A DNA stretch of 64,000 nt, taken from Prevotella sp. UBA6447 (lineage in GTDB: Bacteria; Bacteroidota; Bacteroidia; Bacteroidales; Bacteroidaceae). A program made the translations under genes and the position numbers. Location of the stretch: contig DJOD01000049.1 of NCBI GenBank assembly GCA_002437115.1, positions 3,855 to 67,854 of the forward strand, read 5' to 3'. Below, piece by piece: positions 9,758-18,700 of this stretch. Positions within the stretch are counted from its first letter, which is position 1; each line of letters starts with the position of its first letter. Below the pieces are notes generated by a model, which did not search any database, had not been told where the DNA came from, and saw only the letters and a list, made by a program, of their open reading frames with translations.

Positions 9758-9879
9758 GTATATATTTCAGTACTTTGCTAAGAGAAATGGTATTCTTTTT
9801 AAAATAATATAGAAATGCTGAAAATCGAAGTATTAGCAATTTGTTTGGAGAAAATAGAAGATCATTTGAAATAATAAAT

Positions 9880-10902
9880 ATGAGTTTGAATGTAATTGTT
9901 GATCCGAGAAACAAAATGCTATTCTCCTCATATTATATTGAGGGATTGCGGGCTATGTATGGGGATTCTTCATTGGTCTTTTCTTTATCTCCTTTTCAAG
10001 AATTGGACCGGAGTAAGGATTTCTCTTATGATCATTACATGTGTTTTGTGGTGCAACGTGAGGACCGAGAGACTCGGTTCATCATCGATTTTTATGACTC
10101 TACTTCTATTTCCCAAGAGGCCTACAGGTGGTGTGATGTGTATGCGAAGATCAATATTTCCTTTGACACGAAGATGGAGGATTGGCCTAAGTTGATATCT
10201 ATCCCTCCAGGGTTTGGCGTTAGGAGTCATGGTATTGTCTGCACGTTGATGGAAGGCATAAAAAACCTGGTGCGAATGCGATTCCATTCTATTAACGGTC
10301 TTTACTGCCAGCTTTACGATACATATGCGCTGACTTTACGTAGGCCTTTGTACATGTATGAAAAAGTAATTTGCCCTTCGGAAGGGTATGTTTTCCATGC
10401 CTCGACTTTATGGTCTCATGACAACTGCATGCAACTGACAAATCCCTATCGAGCCACTTTTATTCGTACTTGCCGGTCGCTTTCTGACATTCAGTTTGAA
10501 GGCGGATTGGTAAAGACACATGGCAAAATACCTGCGGATTATACAGATGTGACGACAGACAAGCGCTATACGCTTGACGAATATTTCGAGAAGACGATGC
10601 ATTCTATGTTTGTGTTTAATACGCCTGCTGTCCATCAATGCCATGGTTGGAAGTTGGGCGAATACTTTGCTATGGGAAAGGCAATCGTTTCTACGCCCAT
10701 TTCCAATCGTCTACCATTTCCGTTTGAAGATGGGAACCATTTACTTGTTGTACATGACCATGATGAATTGGTTGCAGCTATCATTCGGCTGTCTAAGGAT
10801 GAAGATTTAAGGCAAAGACTTGAGGCATCGTCTCGCAATATTTACAAGCAATATAGTTCTCCTGTAGCGGTAATGCATCATGTGATTAGTAAAATTAAAT
10901 AA
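9880..10902 (+). CDS. Glycosyltransferase-like protein (GT1/GT4-type C-terminal domain)
   Basis: 340-residue protein from the ATG at 9880; an upstream TTG at 9841 would add 13 poorly conserved residues and is less likely. The C-terminal third resembles a GT-B donor-binding domain: YFEKTMHSMFVFNTPAVHQC, GWKLGEYFAMGKAIVSTPI and NHLLVVHDHDELVAAI match the pattern seen in bacterial GT1/GT4 enzymes (the K/E-x-x-A-x-G-K-A-I-V-S-T segment). The N-terminal half is not recognisable. It is the last gene of the AT-rich polysaccharide block, and a glycan role is the best guess. Confidence 0.65.
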   Translation: MSLNVIVDPRNKMLFSSYYIEGLRAMYGDSSLVFSLSPFQELDRSKDFSYDHYMCFVVQREDRETRFIIDFYDSTSISQEAYRWCDVYAKINISFDTKMEDWPKLISIPPGFGVRSHGIVCTLMEGIKNLVRMRFHSINGLYCQLYDTYALTLRRPLYMYEKVICPSEGYVFHASTLWSHDNCMQLTNPYRATFIRTCRSLSDIQFEGGLVKTHGKIPADYTDVTTDKRYTLDEYFEKTMHSMFVFNTPAVHQCHGWKLGEYFAMGKAIVSTPISNRLPFPFEDGNHLLVVHDHDELVAAIIRLSKDEDLRQRLEASSRNIYKQYSSPVAVMHHVISKIK

Positions 10903-10966
10903 ACACGAATATCTCGAATCGTACGAATATGTGCTGCGCTATGTTATTCTTTACTGATGCACAGTA

Positions 10967-11227
10967 ATGGAAAAATTAAATAAAAGTGTTATGACAGGCA
11001 AGAGCAACAAGTATGTACCGCTTGATCGGTTTAATCGTCAAACGATCGAGCTGGATGAGTCGCTTTATGAAGATGATGAGGATATGAAATATCTTCTGCG
11101 TCGACTGAAGGAGGCTGTTGATGACAGTGAGCTTCGTCAGGCGATGGACAGGGAAGATGAGGTGCAGGCCGCTATTATGGAACAACATGCACCATCGCTT
11201 ACGGATGACAAACAGCAAGAAGATTAG
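10967..11227 (+). pseudogene. C-terminal remnant of Rpn-family PD-(D/E)XK nuclease
   Basis: 86-codon open frame that aligns by eye with part of the full-length Rpn protein at 62798-63793. Here LDESLYEDDEDMKYLLRRL, then SELRQAMDREDEVQAAIME; there IDEGKYEGDDDMMYMLHML, then SGMRQDMNVEDEYYKAIED. The nuclease core with its acidic residues is missing, so this is a truncated piece even though it has an ATG and a stop. It lies at the junction between AT-rich and GC-rich DNA. It could still be expressed as a small protein. Confidence 0.6.
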
Positions 11228-11277
11228 ATTGCAAGAATTGGTTCCGATGACGTGTGATTATGACATAACTGTTCTTT

Positions 11278-12111
11278 ATGCGACAAGACTTTGATTTTTC
11301 GGTGGCCATGTCCATCTACAAGAATGATGACCCGTGCTATTTGCGGACGGCCATCGACAGCACCTACCAACAGACGCTGCCGCCGTCGGAGGTGGTGATG
11401 GTGGGCGATGGGCCGCTGCCCGAGGCGTTGACGGCGGTGGTCAGGGAGTTGGAACAGCAGTATCCGACGCTGCGGTTTCTGCCGCAGGCGGTGAACCGCG
11501 GACTGGGCGAGGCCCTGCGCGTGGCCTGCGAGAACTGCCGTTACGACTACATCGCTCGTATGGACTCCGACGACATCTGCCTGCCCGACCGCTTCGAGAA
11601 GCAGATGCGCGTGTTCCGCGAAGATCCCGATGTGGGCATGGTGGGTGGCATGATCACCGAGTTTGTGGGCGACCCCGAGAACGTGGTCGACAGCCGCATC
11701 TTGCCGCTCGACAACGCGGGCATCTACCGCATGATGCGTACGCGTTGCGGGGTCAACCATGTGACGGTCATCATCCGCAAGGCCGACCTCATGGCCGCCG
11801 GCAACTACAGTGGGCGCTTCCGCCAGGAGGACTTCTACCTCTGGGCAAGGCTGATGAAGAACCATGTGAAGATACGCAACATCAGCGATGTGGTGGTCAA
11901 TGTGCGGTCGGGTGCCGACCAGTTTGCGCGGCGCGGCGGCATGAGCTATTTCCGTGAGCACATGAAGGTTTTCCGGTTTATGCATGACGAGGGGCTCATC
12001 TCTTATCCGGTGTTGCTCCAGAACTATGTGTTGCGCTTTGCCCAGGTGGCCTTCCCCACGCGGTTGCGCACCTGGGTCTACCAGCATCTGTTGCGCCATA
12101 GCCACCGTTGA
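11278..12111 (+). CDS. GT2 family glycosyltransferase
   Basis: GT-A glycosyltransferase of 277 residues, normal for short GT2 enzymes. Motifs: FSVAMSIYKNDDPCYLRTAI, VMVGDGPLPEAL, NRGLGEALRVAC and the metal site YIARMDSDDICLPDRF, which resembles enzymes acting on LPS or capsule. A histidine/arginine-rich C-terminus follows an amphipathic segment. It is GC-rich, unlike the polysaccharide genes before 10.9 kb, and starts a new plus-strand cluster. The start ATG at 11278 is the first before the signature. Confidence 0.85.
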   Translation: MRQDFDFSVAMSIYKNDDPCYLRTAIDSTYQQTLPPSEVVMVGDGPLPEALTAVVRELEQQYPTLRFLPQAVNRGLGEALRVACENCRYDYIARMDSDDICLPDRFEKQMRVFREDPDVGMVGGMITEFVGDPENVVDSRILPLDNAGIYRMMRTRCGVNHVTVIIRKADLMAAGNYSGRFRQEDFYLWARLMKNHVKIRNISDVVVNVRSGADQFARRGGMSYFREHMKVFRFMHDEGLISYPVLLQNYVLRFAQVAFPTRLRTWVYQHLLRHSHR

Positions 12112-12146
12112 CTCGTTGAGCCTTCATGTCGCATGCTTCTTGACGA

Positions 12147-12986
12147 ATGTTGCAACCCTTGAAACGTGCCTTGTGCCGCCTGCTGCAGGCCCGCTGGGCC
12201 ATTGCCTTCTGGGAGGACGGGCGGCTCATGGTGGCGGGCAATCCCTATCGGGACTGTTGGTTTGCCGACCCTTTCATTGTGGATGCCGATGAGCGGACGG
12301 TGACACTCCTCGTGGAGGACTTTTCGCTCAACACGCAGAAAGGCACCATCTCGGAGCTCACCATTGACCGCGCGACGTGGAAGATCTGCTGTCGCCGCAC
12401 CGTACTCGAAGAGCCGTTGCAGTTGAGCTTCCCTTATGTTGTGCGGCGTGAGGGCAGTCGGGTGTGGTTCATGCCCGAGAGCTCACGTGCCGGTCGCCTG
12501 TCGGTCTATTGCTATGACCGCACGGATGGCTGTTGCCATCGCGAGCACGACCTGGTGGTGGCCGACCTCTCCGATGCCATCCTGGTCGACGGCCATGTGC
12601 TGGCAACCCGTGGCAGGGGTCTCAACGGCAACGTGCTCCATGTCTATCGCCCCCATGGCGACGGCTTCGAGGAGATTCCCGCGCTGACGTTCGCAGAGAA
12701 TGTGGCGCGCAACGCTGGCGCCGTCTTCGAGCACGCTGGCAAGCGTTACCGCCCGGCCCAGGTGTGCAACGAGTGGTATGGCGAGGCCATCAGCATCCAG
12801 GAGGTGACGGGTGCCGAGGGCCATTGGACGATGAAAGAGGTGCGGCGCGTCACGCCCCCCGAAGGCTTTGAGGGCATCCACACGCTCAACCACTACAAGG
12901 ACTTGTGGGTGACCGACCTGAAATATTATCCCCATCCGTGGCTATCCAAGTGGACCTACGCCTTGCTCGGGAGGACTGACCTGTGA
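12147..12986 (+). CDS. GINT1_N-like beta-propeller protein
   Basis: 279-residue protein resembling the N-terminal domain of glucosamine inositolphosphorylceramide transferase 1 (GINT1_N), a five-bladed propeller related in fold to GH32/GH43/GH68 proteins. Diagnostic pieces are WAIAFWEDGRLM, YRDCWFADPFIVDAD, VEDFSLNTQKGTISEL, LQLSFPYVVRREGSRVWFMPE and YGEAISIQEV. In bacteria such domains occur inside glycan clusters, sometimes fused to formyl- or methionyl-type transferase domains; here it stands alone. Its TGA overlaps the GTG of the next gene by 4 bases. Whether it binds, cleaves or transfers a sugar cannot be told from the sequence. Confidence 0.65.
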   Translation: MLQPLKRALCRLLQARWAIAFWEDGRLMVAGNPYRDCWFADPFIVDADERTVTLLVEDFSLNTQKGTISELTIDRATWKICCRRTVLEEPLQLSFPYVVRREGSRVWFMPESSRAGRLSVYCYDRTDGCCHREHDLVVADLSDAILVDGHVLATRGRGLNGNVLHVYRPHGDGFEEIPALTFAENVARNAGAVFEHAGKRYRPAQVCNEWYGEAISIQEVTGAEGHWTMKEVRRVTPPEGFEGIHTLNHYKDLWVTDLKYYPHPWLSKWTYALLGRTDL

Positions 12987-14020
12987 GAATAGCTTACATC
13001 ATCCCCTCGCTCTATCGCATGACACCCAACCAGGTGGTGCTGCAGCTCGTCCAAGGCATGATGGCGCGTGGCCATGAGTGCCGCGTGTTTTATTTTGACC
13101 CTCCCACGGCCGACATCATGACCTTCCCTTGTCCGTCCAGGCGCATCTGTCTCTTGCGTCGCGAGGACCTGTCGGCCTACGATGTGGTGCACACCCATGG
13201 CTTGCGCCCCAATCTCTATGTGTGGCTCCATCGCCTGCCTGCCGCGGTGCGCACGGTGTCCACCGTTCACAGTTACATCTTCGAAGAGTTTCGCTCCATC
13301 TATGGCCGCGCGCTGGGCACGCTGTTTGGCCAACTCTTCGTGCGCACACTGTCCCACCATCAGCGGGTGGTGACGCTCAGCCGCCATGCCGTCGACTATT
13401 ACGCGCGTTGGATCAGCCGGGAGCGTCTCACCTATTGTTACAATGGCGTGGAGCCACTGGCCTTAGATGCGCCCCTTCCCGAAGCCGACCGCCAACTGAT
13501 CCTTGCCCACAAGGGTGATGGTGTCCTGGTGGGCAATATCTGCTTTTTCGACAAGATCAAGGGTCTCGACGTGCTTCTCCGAGCCCTGTCGCTGTTGCCC
13601 TCGTCCTTTCGGTTGTTGCTCATAGGCGGAGGAGCGGAGGAGCGTTCCTTGCGCCGTCTGGCCGCGCGGCTGTGCCCTGGTCGCGTGCTCTTCTTAGGCA
13701 GTCGCCGCCAGGCGTCGCGCTATCTGCCACTGGTCGATGTCTTCGCGCAGACCTCCTGGAGCGAGGGGTTCTGCCTGTCGATGGCCGAGGCGGCGCTGGC
13801 CCATGTGCCCATCGTGTCGACCGACATACCGGGCATGCGCGAGAAGTATGGTGCAGATGAGGTCACTTATTTCCCAGCTGGCAATGTGCGGGCGCTTGCC
13901 GCCTCCCTCCAGGTGGCTGCCCTAACTCGCCGTGGGGTCGGCCGTGCTTCCCGAAAGGTGCGATCGCAGTTTTCGATTTCTCAAATGGTTTCGCGCTATG
14001 AGCAAATTTACCAAAGCTGA
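12983..14020 (+). CDS. GT4 family glycosyltransferase
   Basis: GT-B glycosyltransferase of 345 residues starting at GTG 12983, overlapping the previous stop as GTGA. The N-terminal domain has MRIAYIIPSLYRMTPNQVV and VVHTHGLRPNLYVW; the donor domain has LLIGGGAEERSLRRLA and QTSWSEGFCLSMAEAALAH, with the family glutamates. It is a GC-rich relative of the GT4 gene at 8347-9468. It probably acts in the same pathway as the adjacent GT2 and propeller genes. Confidence 0.87.
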   Translation: MRIAYIIPSLYRMTPNQVVLQLVQGMMARGHECRVFYFDPPTADIMTFPCPSRRICLLRREDLSAYDVVHTHGLRPNLYVWLHRLPAAVRTVSTVHSYIFEEFRSIYGRALGTLFGQLFVRTLSHHQRVVTLSRHAVDYYARWISRERLTYCYNGVEPLALDAPLPEADRQLILAHKGDGVLVGNICFFDKIKGLDVLLRALSLLPSSFRLLLIGGGAEERSLRRLAARLCPGRVLFLGSRRQASRYLPLVDVFAQTSWSEGFCLSMAEAALAHVPIVSTDIPGMREKYGADEVTYFPAGNVRALAASLQVAALTRRGVGRASRKVRSQFSISQMVSRYEQIYQS

Positions 14021-15134
14021 ACAACTGTTCCTCCAACTCTACCGCCATGCCCTGTGGGCCGATGTGCCAGGGCGTGAGCCTTCGTTCGTGGATGCGGCTG
14101 ATGCGGCCACCTGGCAACGGGTGGCCGACGTGGCTGAGGCGCAAACCTGTACGGGGCTCCTTGCCGATGCCCTGGCGCAGCTGCCTGCAGACCGTCGTCC
14201 GCCCAAGCCCATCTACTTCTCCGTCGTCACGGCCACGGCCGATGCCGAGGATGCCAATCGCAAGATGAATCACTACTTGTGCGGCCTGTTCCCCATGCTG
14301 GCCCGTCATGGCATTCGGGCGTGGCTGCTCAAGGGACAGGGCTTGGCTCGCTGCTATCCGCAGCCGTTGCACCGCATGCCGGGCGACATCGATGTGCTCA
14401 TCCCCCGCGAGGAGGAGTTCCAGCGTGCCGTGAGGCTCTTCGCCGGTCACCTACCTGCCGATGAGCCTACGAGCAGCCATGAGCGACTGTTTCATCTCGA
14501 CGATGTGCTGATAGAGCTTCATGGCAAGATTGTCACCGACCTCAACCCGCGTCTGCGTCGCCACTTCCCTGCGTGGAGCCAAGCTTGCTACGCGCAACAG
14601 CCCGTTGTGTGGGGCGATGTGGCCTTGCCCCCCACGGCTTTCGATGCCGTCTTCGTGTTTCTTCACCTTGCGCGCCATTATGTGGGAGGAGGCGTTGGCT
14701 TGCGACAGGTGGCCGACTGGATGCGTTTCCTCTTTGTTCACCGAGCCCAGGCTGGAGAGCAGCCCATTGATGCCGTGCGGCTCTTGCGCGACATCGACCG
14801 CCTGGGTCTTCGCCGCTTGTGGGTGGCGTTTGCTGCCATGGCCGTCCACCGCCTGGGCTTCCCGTCTGCTGCCATGCCCCTTTTCGATGGTGCGCCCCGT
14901 TACCGCAGGGTGGCCGACGCGGTGCTGCGCAACATCCTCGATGAGGGAAACTTTGGCCACCACGATGCGGCCATGGCCTATCGGCCGTCGGGCTTCGTGG
15001 CCGGAAAGGCTTACTCGTTTCTCGTGCAGTCGCGCCGCATGGCGCGCAACCTCTGCCTCTTCCCCGTCGAAACGCTTTATTGCTTCCCCTTGCTTGTACG
15101 TGACGGACTCAGTAGGGTGATGAGCCGACAGTGA
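13998..15134 (+). CDS. Nucleotidyltransferase-fold family protein (NTP_transf_5-like)
   Basis: 378-residue protein that I place in the uncharacterised nucleotidyltransferase family (NTP_transf_5). The segment AWLLKGQGLARCYPQPLHRM followed by PGDIDVLIP gives the K-G and G-D-x-D elements of the nucleotidyltransferase fold, and HLDDVLIELHGKI supplies the later acidic strand. I chose ATG 13998, which overlaps the GT4 gene by 23 bases; a longer frame from GTG 13932 would overlap further and adds residues read from inside the GT4 gene. Homologues often sit in polysaccharide clusters, but their substrate is not known to me. Confidence 0.7.
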   Translation: MSKFTKAEQLFLQLYRHALWADVPGREPSFVDAADAATWQRVADVAEAQTCTGLLADALAQLPADRRPPKPIYFSVVTATADAEDANRKMNHYLCGLFPMLARHGIRAWLLKGQGLARCYPQPLHRMPGDIDVLIPREEEFQRAVRLFAGHLPADEPTSSHERLFHLDDVLIELHGKIVTDLNPRLRRHFPAWSQACYAQQPVVWGDVALPPTAFDAVFVFLHLARHYVGGGVGLRQVADWMRFLFVHRAQAGEQPIDAVRLLRDIDRLGLRRLWVAFAAMAVHRLGFPSAAMPLFDGAPRYRRVADAVLRNILDEGNFGHHDAAMAYRPSGFVAGKAYSFLVQSRRMARNLCLFPVETLYCFPLLVRDGLSRVMSRQ

Positions 15135-15662
15135 CCGCGCGCGATGCTTCTTTCCCTGTCCTGTCTGGGTTACGCATCTTTACAAAATGTCGCTCAGAAA
15201 TGTCGCGGAATCCAGCGCGAACCCTTTTGTCCGTAAATACGCCCTATTTTTGCTGGTTTTTGCAACTGGCTGTAAGCCAGCGAAATGTGATGCTCTGGCA
15301 TCGTGTGTTGGTGCGCTTTCGCGCTTTTCTGCTGGAGATAAAGGCCTTGTTGAGCCGCGATAAGGCCTTTATTGACGCGCGATGCGGGCTTTATTGATTC
15401 TCGATAGATGTCAGGAGATGGCTCCATGGAGCATCTTTTGGGACGAGAAAAGGAAGGAAAAGGTTGTTTTTGCATCGTCTGCCACCTTGCGAGTGGTCAG
15501 AACCTACTGGTAGGCACGCCAGAAGGCCAGGTGTGGAGACATGCTTTTTTCAAGAAAAGTCACGACATCCCGAATGATGTCGGATGCCCAGATGCCGTTT
15601 CATAGAGTGGGGGGATTGTATTTGCAACACCCAAAAATGTTTTGCGATTTGTGCTTGTTTTA
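15135..15662. other. Intergenic region, no gene seen
   Basis: This roughly 530-base stretch between the NTP_transf_5-like gene and the promoter of the beta-galactosidase gene has only short, low-quality reading frames on both strands. It contains a three-copy 22-base tandem repeat at 15337-15402, listed separately. No RNA gene was recognised. Confidence 0.6.
15337..15402. repeat. Three imperfect 22-bp tandem repeats
   Basis: Three consecutive 22-base units start with GATAAAGGCCTTGTTGAG (15337), GATAAGGCCTTTATTGACG (15359) and GATGCGGGCTTTATTGATT (15381). They share the GAT...GGC.TT.TTGA pattern and each ends in a pyrimidine-rich CGC or CTC. The GGCCTTTATT core has partial dyad symmetry. Function unknown. 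Confidence 0.6.
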
Positions 15663-15694
15663 TTTGCGCAAAGCATGTAAAAAGCGTAACTTTG
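15663..15694 (+). promoter_or_regulatory. Bacteroidota-type promoter upstream of GH2 gene
   Basis: TTTG at 15663-15666 and TAACTTTG at 15687-15694 are separated by 20 bases, matching the Bacteroidota sigma-ABfr consensus (TTTG, 19-21 bases, TAnnTTTG). Transcription would start near 15698, leaving a leader of about 40 bases before the ATG at 15739. Confidence 0.75.
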
Positions 15695-15738
15695 TGGAAA
15701 ATTACACGCTTGTCAGCAACTACAATCTATCTTAATAA

Positions 15739-18700
15739 ATGATCATTCGCTATCTTTTAACCGCAGCGGGCTTCCTCATGGCAACCGCGCTGCAAGCCCA
15801 GACCCGCTTGGCGGGTTATGAGTATGGTTCGGCCACCACCCCCACAGGCAAGGAGTGGCAACAGCCCGAGCTGATTGGCTACAACAAGTTGCAGCCACAT
15901 GCCTGGTTCACCAGTTTCGCCTCGGAGAATGAGGCAAAGGGCGTGCTGCCCGAACGGTCGAGCTACTGGATGACGCTCGACGGCAAGTGGAAGTTCCACT
16001 TTGCCAAGAACCCCGATGTCCGTCCCAAGGACTTCTACCAGGTGGGCTACCCCGACCAGTCGTGGGACGAGGTCGATGTGCCCATGTCGTGGAACATCTA
16101 CGGCCTCCAAAAGGACGGTTCTCTCAAATATGGTGTCCCCATCTATGTCAACCAGTGGGTCATCTTCAAGTATGACCTGGCTGTGGGCGACTGGCGCAAG
16201 GGTGTGATGCGCGAGCCCCCGAAAAACTATACCACATACGAGTATCGCAACGAGGTGGGCTCCTACCGCCGTTCGTTCACCCTGCCTGCTGCGTGGAAAG
16301 GCCGTGAGGTTTACATCAGTTTCGACGGGGTAGACTCTTTCTTCTACCTCTGGGTCAACGGCCATTACGTGGGCTGCTCCAAAGACTCGCGCGATGTGGC
16401 CGAGTTCGACATCAGCCCCTGGGCCAAGGCCGGGCAGAACGAGGTGGCCGTCGAGGTGTACCGCTCGTCAGACGGCTCGTTCCTTGAGGCCCAGGACATG
16501 TTCCGCCTGCCTGGCATCTTCCGCACGGTGGCTGTCTACAGCAAGCCCAAGGTACACGTGAACGACCTCAAGGTCATTCCATCCTGGCAGACCGACAGCA
16601 CGGGCACGCTGGCCGTCGACCTCTCGCTGGCCAACGTGGCTGGCAAGGACGCCAAGAACTACACGGCTGTCTTCAAGCTCTTTGCCAACAAGCTTTATGG
16701 CGAGGCCGAGGGTGAGGGTCGCGAGCTCGCCTCTACGCTGGGTGCGCTCACGTTGCCAAAGGGCGACACCACCACCTGCCACACCTCTTTCACGGTGGCG
16801 GGCGTGAAGCCCTGGACCAGCGAGGAGCCTCATGTCTATACGCTTGTCTGTGAGTTGCGCGACAAGAAAGGGCGCACCGTGGAGGCCGTGAGCACGCAGA
16901 CGGGCTTCCGCACGGTGGAGATACGCGATGTGGCCGCCAAGGACGATGAGTTCGGGTTGGCCGGTCGCTACTTCCTCGTCAACGGCAAGCCGCTGAAGCT
17001 CAAGGGCGTGAACCGCCATGAGACAAGCCCCTCGCGTGGCCACGCCATCACGCGCCAGCAGATGGAGGAGGAGGTGATGATGATGAAGCGCGCCAACATC
17101 AATCACGTGCGTACCGCCCACTATCCCAACGACCCTTATTTCTATTATCTCTGCAACAAGTATGGCATCTGGCTGGAGGCCGAGGCCAACGTGGAGAGCC
17201 ACGAGTATTTCTACGGCGCGGCCAGCTTGAGCCATGTGCCTGAATTCAAGAACCAGCACGTGGGTCGCATGATGGCCATGGTGCACGCCCGCGTCAACGA
17301 CCCCTGCGTGGCCATCTGGAGCTTGGGCAATGAGGCCGGGCCTGGCGAAAACTTCAAAGTCAGTTATGCAGCCGTGCATGCTTACGACCCCTCGCGCCCC
17401 GTGCAGTATGAGCGCAACAACGACATCGTCGACATGGGCTCCAACCAGTATCCGTCGGTCAACTGGGTGCGCGCGGCTGTCAAGGGCAATCTGGGCATCA
17501 AGTATCCGTTCCACATTTCCGAGTATGCCCACTCGATGGGCAACGCCGTGGGCAACCTGCAAGACTACTGGGATGCCATCGAGTCGACCAACTTCTTCTG
17601 TGGCGGTGCCATCTGGGACTGGATCGACCAGTCGATGTACAACTACACGCCCGCTGGCAAGCGCTACCTCGCTTATGGCGGCGACTTCGGCGACACGCCC
17701 AACGACGGCCAGTTTGTCATGAACGGCATCATCTTCGGCGACATGGAGCCGAAACCCCAATACTTTGAGGTGAAGAAGGTGTATCAGAACGTCGGGGTGA
17801 CGTGGGCCGACAAGGCCAAGGGTACCCTCGACATCTTCAACAAGAATTACTATGCGGACGACCTCGCAGGCTATGCGGTGACTTACAGCCTGACGGCCGA
17901 CGGCCGTGAGGTGGCCAGCGGCTCCCTGCCCGTGGGCAGCGTGGCACCGCGCCAGCACAAGACCGTCGCCGTGCCCCCGTTGGCCAAGGGAGGCCTCGAG
18001 CCCGGGCGCGACTACCAGCTCCTCGTGTCGTTCCGACTGAAGCACGACATGCCTTGGGCCAAGGCCGGCTACGTGCAGGCCGACCAGCAGTTGCCCGTAC
18101 AGGTGGCGGCCAGCCGTCCCTCGCTGGCATTGGCGGCCAAGACCGACGGCAAGGTGAGCGTCAAGGAGACAGCCACCAGCATCCTCGTGGACGGCGGCAA
18201 GGCCTTCGCGGTCGATTTCGACAAGGCCACGGGCTCCATCTGCTCGCTTGCCTATGGCGGAAAGCCTGTGTTTACCGAGGGTTGCGGCCCGCGTCTCGAC
18301 GCGTTCCGCGCTTGGGTCAACAACGACAACTGGGCCTACCAGGCTTGGTATGAGAACGGCCTTCACGACCTGCAACACAAGGCACTTGAAAGTCGCGTTG
18401 TGGCCAATGCCGACGGCTCCGTCAGCGTGAAGTTTGTGGTGGAGAGCCAAGGGCGCGAGACGGCTCGCCTTGAAGGTGGCGACAAGAACTGGAAGAAGTT
18501 GAAGTCGACGGGTGCGAAACCCGACTTCAAGTTCACCACCAACGTGGTCTACACCATCCATCCCGATGGTTCCGTGGAGAACCAGAGCACCGTGTCGGCC
18601 TCGCGTGCCAACCTCGTCTTGGCTCGCCTGGGCTATGTGATGAAGTTGCCCAAGACGATGAGCCACATGAAATACTACGGTCGCGGCCCTGTCGACAACT

